Below, piece after piece: positions 59,876 through 64,000 of a stretch of 64,000 nt of DNA (the stretch's first letter is position 1; each line of letters opens with the position of its first letter). A model generated the notes under the pieces. That model was not told where the DNA came from, ran no database searches, and saw nothing but the letters and a program-made list of their open reading frames with translations. Made by a program: the position numbers and the translations under genes. Source of the stretch: Oscillospiraceae bacterium (GTDB taxonomy: Bacteria > Bacillota > Clostridia > Oscillospirales > Acutalibacteraceae); the NCBI GenBank assembly GCA_015065935.1, contig SVPI01000002.1:1-64000 (forward strand). The letters are read 5' to 3'.

Positions 59876-60457
59876 TTACTCCTTAGTTTCCTCTTGGGCA
59901 TTTTTAGTTGTGGTTTTAAGAACAATCTGCATATAACCAAGCATAGATAAAATCATGCAGGCAATGGAAATAACCATAAGAATTGTAGACACAATTTCGG
60001 GAAGAACAGGGATAAACTCCATTAAAACAACATAAATAATGGTTGAATAAATGGCAACGGTTGAAAGCTTACCCCACCACCTTGCCGACATAGGCTTAAC
60101 AAACTTGTTTTTAAGCAGATAAGCCGCGGCAATGGCTGTAAGCAACTCCTTAACAAACAGAACAACAAACATTGGAAGAAGCGCCTTATGGTTAATAAGC
60201 AGGCAGAAAAGCACCGCCGCCTGGGTAAGTTTATCGGCAATGGGGTCAAGAATTTTTCCAAGCTCCGAAACCATATTAAAATGGCGGGCAATAAATCCAT
60301 CAACCACATCACTAAGGCCCGACAGCACAATAATGCCAAAGGCAATCATTTCATTATTTTTTATATTATTTGCAAAATACACCGGAACAAACGCAATAAT
60401 CAGCGCAATTCTGAAAAATGAGATTATGTTCGGTATTGTAAAGATTTTATTATTCAT
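59876..60457 (-). CDS. pgsA: CDP-diacylglycerol-glycerol-3-phosphate 3-phosphatidyltransferase
   Basis: 193 residues. The CDP-alcohol phosphotransferase motif is complete: DVVDGFIARHFNMVSELGKILDPIADK. Five to six membrane helices. It makes phosphatidylglycerol phosphate, the first step to phosphatidylglycerol, the donor for LtaS-type enzymes such as the one at 21045-23024. The clpE start lies 7 nt after its stop. Confidence 0.94.
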   Translation of the reverse strand: MNNKIFTIPNIISFFRIALIIAFVPVYFANNIKNNEMIAFGIIVLSGLSDVVDGFIARHFNMVSELGKILDPIADKLTQAAVLFCLLINHKALLPMFVVLFVKELLTAIAAAYLLKNKFVKPMSARWWGKLSTVAIYSTIIYVVLMEFIPVLPEIVSTILMVISIACMILSMLGYMQIVLKTTTKNAQEETKE

Positions 60458-60487
60458 TGTTCTTTCCCGATTCTTAAAATTAAAGTT

Positions 60488-61177
60488 TTAAATTCCTAAA
60501 AAGTTAACACCAAGAAGCGTATTTAAAAAGCTGCAAATATAGGAGCTATCAACGGCCTCTAAAATTTTACCACCTGCAAGGGCGCCCACAAAAATCATAG
60601 CGGCGCAGAAGACAGCGGCAAAAATTACGCCCTTAACTGCACCCAGCACACCGCCCAGCACCTTGTTCAGCGTTCCTACAAGGGAGAAGGAGAACAGCTT
60701 ATTGAGCATTTTTGCCAAAATTCTTACAACAAAAAGCAAAACGGCAAAAATCAGCACACTAACAAGGGTTTTAACAACCGAAACAACAATGGGCTCTACC
60801 ACATTTTCGCTAACCGTTTGGGCAACGTTGGCGGCACCGCCACCAATGCTTGAATTAACGTGACCTGTCAGCTCCTCATCGCTCACGCCAAAAATTTCAA
60901 GGTTGTTTTTTATAAACTTAGGCAGTTTTTCGTAAACCGACTTTGTGGCATCGGCTGTGGTGTCCTCAATGCCCTGTTCAATGGCGGTCATAACGGTTGG
61001 TTCTACGGCCTTGTCATAAACAAAGTTTGCAACAGGGGTGCTAAAGGTGAAGGAAAGGTAAATAGCAAGCACAAAGCCCACAACCTCTATCACTGTTTTA
61101 ACAAAGCCCTGCTTTGCAGAAATAATTGCAGTAACCGCAATTATGGCAACAATAATTAAATCAAGGATGATACCCAT
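60488..61177 (-). CDS. CvpA-family membrane protein
   Basis: 229 residues from ATG 61177 with GGAGG 8 nt upstream. Helix 1 IILDLIIVAIIAVTAIISAKQGFVKTVIEVVGF matches the CvpA/colicin V production family; two or three more helices lie near 125-150 and 165-195. A long soluble segment with many Val and Glu residues separates them. CvpA proteins are needed for colicin V release and envelope stress resistance; the mechanism is unknown. It lies between transketolase and pgsA genes in one operon. Confidence 0.82.
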   Translation of the reverse strand: MGIILDLIIVAIIAVTAIISAKQGFVKTVIEVVGFVLAIYLSFTFSTPVANFVYDKAVEPTVMTAIEQGIEDTTADATKSVYEKLPKFIKNNLEIFGVSDEELTGHVNSSIGGGAANVAQTVSENVVEPIVVSVVKTLVSVLIFAVLLFVVRILAKMLNKLFSFSLVGTLNKVLGGVLGAVKGVIFAAVFCAAMIFVGALAGGKILEAVDSSYICSFLNTLLGVNFLGI

Positions 61178-61201
61178 TCCCTTTTCCTCCACAAAAATTT
61201 T

Positions 61202-62149
61202 TTATTTTTTAAGGGAAATTGCCTTCTTTGCCATTTCGGCAATGTTAATACCGCGAAGGCCAAACTTATCAAGAAGCTCGGCAGCAGGTGCAGACCTTCC
61301 GAAAACATCGTTAACACCGAGTTTTAAAACAGGAACAGGATATTCCTCTGTAATAACATCGGCAACGGCACTGCCAAGGCCACCGATAACCGAATGCTCC
61401 TCAGCGGTAACAATAGCACCTGTTTCCTTGGCGGCTTTAATAATAATTTCCTTATCTAAAGGTTTAATAGTAGCGATATTTATAATTCTTGCACTGATTC
61501 CCTCAGCCTTTAAAAGCTCGTAGGCTTCCAGTGCCTCGGCAACCATAAGACCGGTTGCAACGATTGTGACATCGCTTCCCTCTTTAAGCTCTACGCCCTT
61601 GCCGATTTCAAAGGTGTAATCATCATCAAAAACAACGGGAACAGCAAGGCGACCGAAACGCATATAAACAGGGCCCTCGTGCTCCATAGCGGCGAGAACT
61701 GCCTTTCTTGCTTCAACAGCATCGGCAGGGTTAATAACGGTCATTCCGGGTATGGTGCGCATTAAGGCAATATCCTCACAGCACTGGTGTGTTGCGCCAT
61801 CCTCACCAACAGAAATACCTGCGTGGGTTGCACCGATAATAACATTTAAATGGGGGTAGCCTACCGAGTTTCTAACCTGCTCAAAGGCTCTGCCGGCGGC
61901 AAACATTGCAAAGGAGCTAACAAAAACTCTTTTGCCTGTTGCGGCAATACCTGCAGCAATACTTACCATATTCTGCTCTGCAATACCGCAGTTGTAAAAG
62001 CGCTCGGGATAAGCCTTTTTAAACATACCGGTTTTGGTTGCTGCAGCAAGGTCAGCATCCATAACAATAAAATCTTTATTGGTCTCAGCAAGTTCAACAA
62101 GTGCGGCGCCGTAAGCGTCTCTTGTAGCAATTTTTTTAACGTCAGCCAT
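61202..62149 (-). CDS. transketolase, C-terminal subunit
   Basis: 315 residues: the pyrimidine-binding and C-terminal domains of transketolase. It shows the catalytic Glu region YNCGIAEQNMVSIAAGIA, then GATHAGISVGEDGATHQ and a C-terminal domain with EEHSVIGGLGSAV. It pairs with the N-terminal subunit encoded 17 nt upstream. Together they carry out ketol transfer between sugar phosphates. The split form is frequent in Clostridia and archaea. Confidence 0.94.
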   Translation of the reverse strand: MADVKKIATRDAYGAALVELAETNKDFIVMDADLAAATKTGMFKKAYPERFYNCGIAEQNMVSIAAGIAATGKRVFVSSFAMFAAGRAFEQVRNSVGYPHLNVIIGATHAGISVGEDGATHQCCEDIALMRTIPGMTVINPADAVEARKAVLAAMEHEGPVYMRFGRLAVPVVFDDDYTFEIGKGVELKEGSDVTIVATGLMVAEALEAYELLKAEGISARIINIATIKPLDKEIIIKAAKETGAIVTAEEHSVIGGLGSAVADVITEEYPVPVLKLGVNDVFGRSAPAAELLDKFGLRGINIAEMAKKAISLKK

Positions 62150-62166
62150 TTTCTTTTTCCTCCCTA

Positions 62167-63003
62167 TTAAAGTGCCTTAAGTGCATTCTCTAACTCTTCC
62201 AGAGCAACCTGTGCCTGTTCATCATTTGGTGCACTACCATGCCAATTAACGGCATTTTCCATAAAGGATACACCCTTGCCCTTAACTGTTTTTGCAACAA
62301 TGGCGGTGGGCTTGCCTTTAACCTGTTTAGCCTCGTTTATAGCGGCTTCAATCTGGTCAAAATCGTGACCATCAATGGTTATAACATTCCAACCAAAGGC
62401 CTCAAATTTCTTATCTATAGGAGAAGGAGAGTTAACCTCATCGCAGGTGCCATCGATTTGGAGGTTGTTAAAGTCAACAAATGCAATAAGATTGTCAAGC
62501 TTTTTATTGCCTGCAAACATTGCAGCCTCCCAAACCTGACCCTCTTCAATTTCGCCGTCACCAAGCACAGCATAAACGCGGAAACCGCTTTCAAAATGCT
62601 TTGAGGAAAGTGCCATACCAACTGCAGTGGAAATACCCTGACCGAGAGAGCCTGACGACATATCAACACCGGGAATGTTCTTCATATCGGGGTGACCCTG
62701 AAGGCGGGAATCATACTTACGAAGGGTTATGAGCTCCTCAACAGGGAAAAAGCCGCGGTGGGCCAAAACAGAATAAAGGGCAGGTGCTGCATGACCCTTT
62801 GAAAGAACAAAGCGGTCTCTGGTAGCTTTTTTAGGATTTGCAGGGTCAATATTCATCTCTTTAAAATAGAGATATGTAAGAATATCTGCACAGGAAAGTG
62901 AGCCACCGGGATGACCTGCCTTTGCGGCGTGAACCCCTTTAATAATGCCGATTCGCACTTTAGTGGCAGTTTTTTGCAGTTCTAATTTTGTTTGTGCATT
63001 CAT
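62167..63003 (-). CDS. transketolase, N-terminal subunit
   Basis: 278 residues: the thiamine-diphosphate-binding domain. [43 protein letters not shown], the metal-binding [33 protein letters not shown] (GDG...N) and the late Lys/His-rich [13 protein letters not shown] are intact. ATG 63003 has GGAG upstream. It lies 7 nt after the HAD hydrolase gene. Confidence 0.95.
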   Translation of the reverse strand: MNAQTKLELQKTATKVRIGIIKGVHAAKAGHPGGSLSCADILTYLYFKEMNIDPANPKKATRDRFVLSKGHAAPALYSVLAHRGFFPVEELITLRKYDSRLQGHPDMKNIPGVDMSSGSLGQGISTAVGMALSSKHFESGFRVYAVLGDGEIEEGQVWEAAMFAGNKKLDNLIAFVDFNNLQIDGTCDEVNSPSPIDKKFEAFGWNVITIDGHDFDQIEAAINEAKQVKGKPTAIVAKTVKGKGVSFMENAVNWHGSAPNDEQAQVALEELENALKAL

Positions 63004-63010
63004 TTTGATT

Positions 63011-63841
63011 TTACTCTCCTTTTACTTTAGTTAAATAATCTATAAAATCTGCAACTGCACCATCGGCACAGGGGCAGGTTATGTACCTTGCTTTTTTCTT
63101 AATATCATCGGGAGATTCCTCTGTTGCGGCACCAATATCGGCGGCGCAAATCATTTCAAGGTCGTTATAATAATCCCCAATGGCGAAAACATTGCCATCG
63201 CTTATGTTATAAATTTCCTTAAGGTCAGCAAGAGCAGACGCCTTGGAAACGCCGTTTGGCAACTGTTCGTAGTAGTGGCGCATTCTGCCGTAAACAAAGG
63301 CGTTTGTTCTCACAAAACGGCTGTTGTGCTTTTCGGGGGTAAGGGCTACCACCTTTTCATAGGTCTCGCTATCAGGTGGGAAGAAAATTGCCTTACACCA
63401 CTTAATGTCCTTAATATCGTTATATGTTACATCAATGGGTCTTAATTCCTCATAGGTTTCGTGGTCGATAACCTCCCCATTACGATTAAGGGTGTAGGAA
63501 ACATCGCCAACATGCACCTTGATGCCAACATTTTTAAAATTTTCGCTGATGTGTTTAACAAAGCACTTATCTGCTTCCTCTAAAAAATTTTGTTTTAAAA
63601 CCTTTTTTTCGGTGGAATCATAAATAACCGCGCCGTTTTGAACAATGCTTGCGGAAATATCACAAAGCTGCCTTACTGCCGGCATAATTCCCTCAGCCGA
63701 GCGACCGGAGGATAAACAAAACTTGCCGCCCTCGCTTATAAAATATTTAATTTTTTCAACATTTTTTGGTGGCAAAACGCCGTTGCTAATGAGCGTGCCA
63801 TCAATATCGCAGGCCAGCAGACAGCCATCAAAAATCCCCAT
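63011..63841 (-). CDS. HAD-IIB (Cof-type) sugar-phosphatase-like hydrolase
   Basis: 276 residues. Motif [12 protein letters not shown] (nucleophile Asp), motif II CLSSGRS, the Lys of motif III and motif [16 protein letters not shown] are present. The C2B cap domain lies between. Cof-type enzymes act on small phosphates such as sugar phosphates, FMN or PLP. The start codon overlaps the end of the pseudouridine-synthase gene by 14 nt, so it is coupled to that gene. Confidence 0.9.
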   Translation of the reverse strand: MGIFDGCLLACDIDGTLISNGVLPPKNVEKIKYFISEGGKFCLSSGRSAEGIMPAVRQLCDISASIVQNGAVIYDSTEKKVLKQNFLEEADKCFVKHISENFKNVGIKVHVGDVSYTLNRNGEVIDHETYEELRPIDVTYNDIKDIKWCKAIFFPPDSETYEKVVALTPEKHNSRFVRTNAFVYGRMRHYYEQLPNGVSKASALADLKEIYNISDGNVFAIGDYYNDLEMICAADIGAATEESPDDIKKKARYITCPCADGAVADFIDYLTKVKGE

Positions 63842-63998
63842 TATTTAATTTCCTTTCTAAAAACGCGGTGAAATATTCAGGCAAATCACTTGTAAATTCC
63901 ATATACTGCCTTGTTGCAGGGTGGATAAACCCAATTTTTCTTGCATGCAGGCACTGTCCGTTTAGTTCTGTTATAACCTTTTTGGGACCGTAAACCGC
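63828..63998 (-). CDS. C terminus of an RluA-family pseudouridine synthase (truncated by window edge)
   Basis: The last 56 residues of a protein entering from the right edge, ending at TGA 63828-63830. The segment ELNGQCLHARKIGFIHPATRQYMEFTSDLPEYF is the typical end of RluA/RluD-type pseudouridine synthases (QCLHA, HP-T, MEF, LP-F). It modifies uridines in rRNA or tRNA. The catalytic part lies outside the window. Confidence 0.8.
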   Translation of the reverse strand, partial: AVYGPKKVITELNGQCLHARKIGFIHPATRQYMEFTSDLPEYFTAFLERKLNNGDF

Positions 63999-64000
63999 AT

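Overview
This 64 kb window reads as chromosome of a spore-forming Clostridia bacterium (Firmicutes), most likely a gut Oscillospiraceae/Ruminococcaceae-type organism. That placement is an inference from gene content: germination protease gpr and spoIIP side by side, a type III glutamine synthetase, a split transketolase, a GSIII/AroF/enolase housekeeping set, many intracellular glycosidases without signal peptides, strong AGGAGG-type ribosome sites, frequent TTG/GTG starts and many U-tailed hairpin terminators. No integrase, transposase, phage gene or CRISPR array was seen.

Layout. 1-5760: a possible structured RNA with its own promoter and terminator, an OmpR-type two-component system, then a VTC-domain/DUF4956/beta-helix lipoprotein cassette. 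5763-8045: GH3 glycosidase. 8280-13237: a two-gene cassette, a 1101-residue protein with no recognised domain followed by a HEPN-NACHT NTPase; this is the strongest candidate for an undescribed (possibly defence) system. 13294-18733: CE15-like esterase, hemolysin III family protein, DegV, an XRE membrane regulator with repeated upstream motifs, MATE pump, rpsT. 18852-20975: gpr, spoIIP and a small membrane protein. 21045-23024: LtaS-like sulfatase. 23064-25592: a cadmium/zinc efflux operon (separate HMA protein, P1B ATPase, CadC-type regulator) with a near-perfect SmtB/ArsR operator. 25613-28400: ClC transporter, YwaF-like protein, a tandemly duplicated tRNA 3'-end/terminator unit and genes for tRNA-Glu and tRNA-Met. 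28448-38080: enolase on the minus strand, then a plus-strand run rlmB, a degenerate P-type-ATPase-like protein, a Wzy/O-antigen-ligase-like protein, metG, tatD, acyl-ACP thioesterase and a 41-residue Asn/Lys-rich peptide. 38119-45741: GH43/32-like glycosidase, aroF, glnN, a transglutaminase lipoprotein, an LCP-like protein and dinB. 45748-46048: a second stand-alone RNA candidate, with a perfect consensus promoter and terminator and internal repeats. 46138-57095: NSS and GltS-like transporters, a PlsC-zinc-ribbon fusion, a GH32/FGGY-kinase pair with a divergent AraC regulator, and a SemiSWEET/hydrolase/DUF4886 operon divergent from a LysR regulator. 57149-57567: tRNA-Arg and tRNA-Gly with a partial tRNA duplication. 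57592-64000: a tight minus-strand operon rluA-like, HAD hydrolase, split transketolase, cvpA, pgsA, clpE.

Functional themes are plant-polysaccharide and fructan use (GH3, CE15-like, GH43/32-like, GH32), cell-envelope building, sporulation and metal resistance. Promoters listed were found by eye as -35/-10 pairs with 16-18 bp spacing. Starts were chosen from ribosome-binding sites and promoter positions, so several are shorter than the longest open frame.
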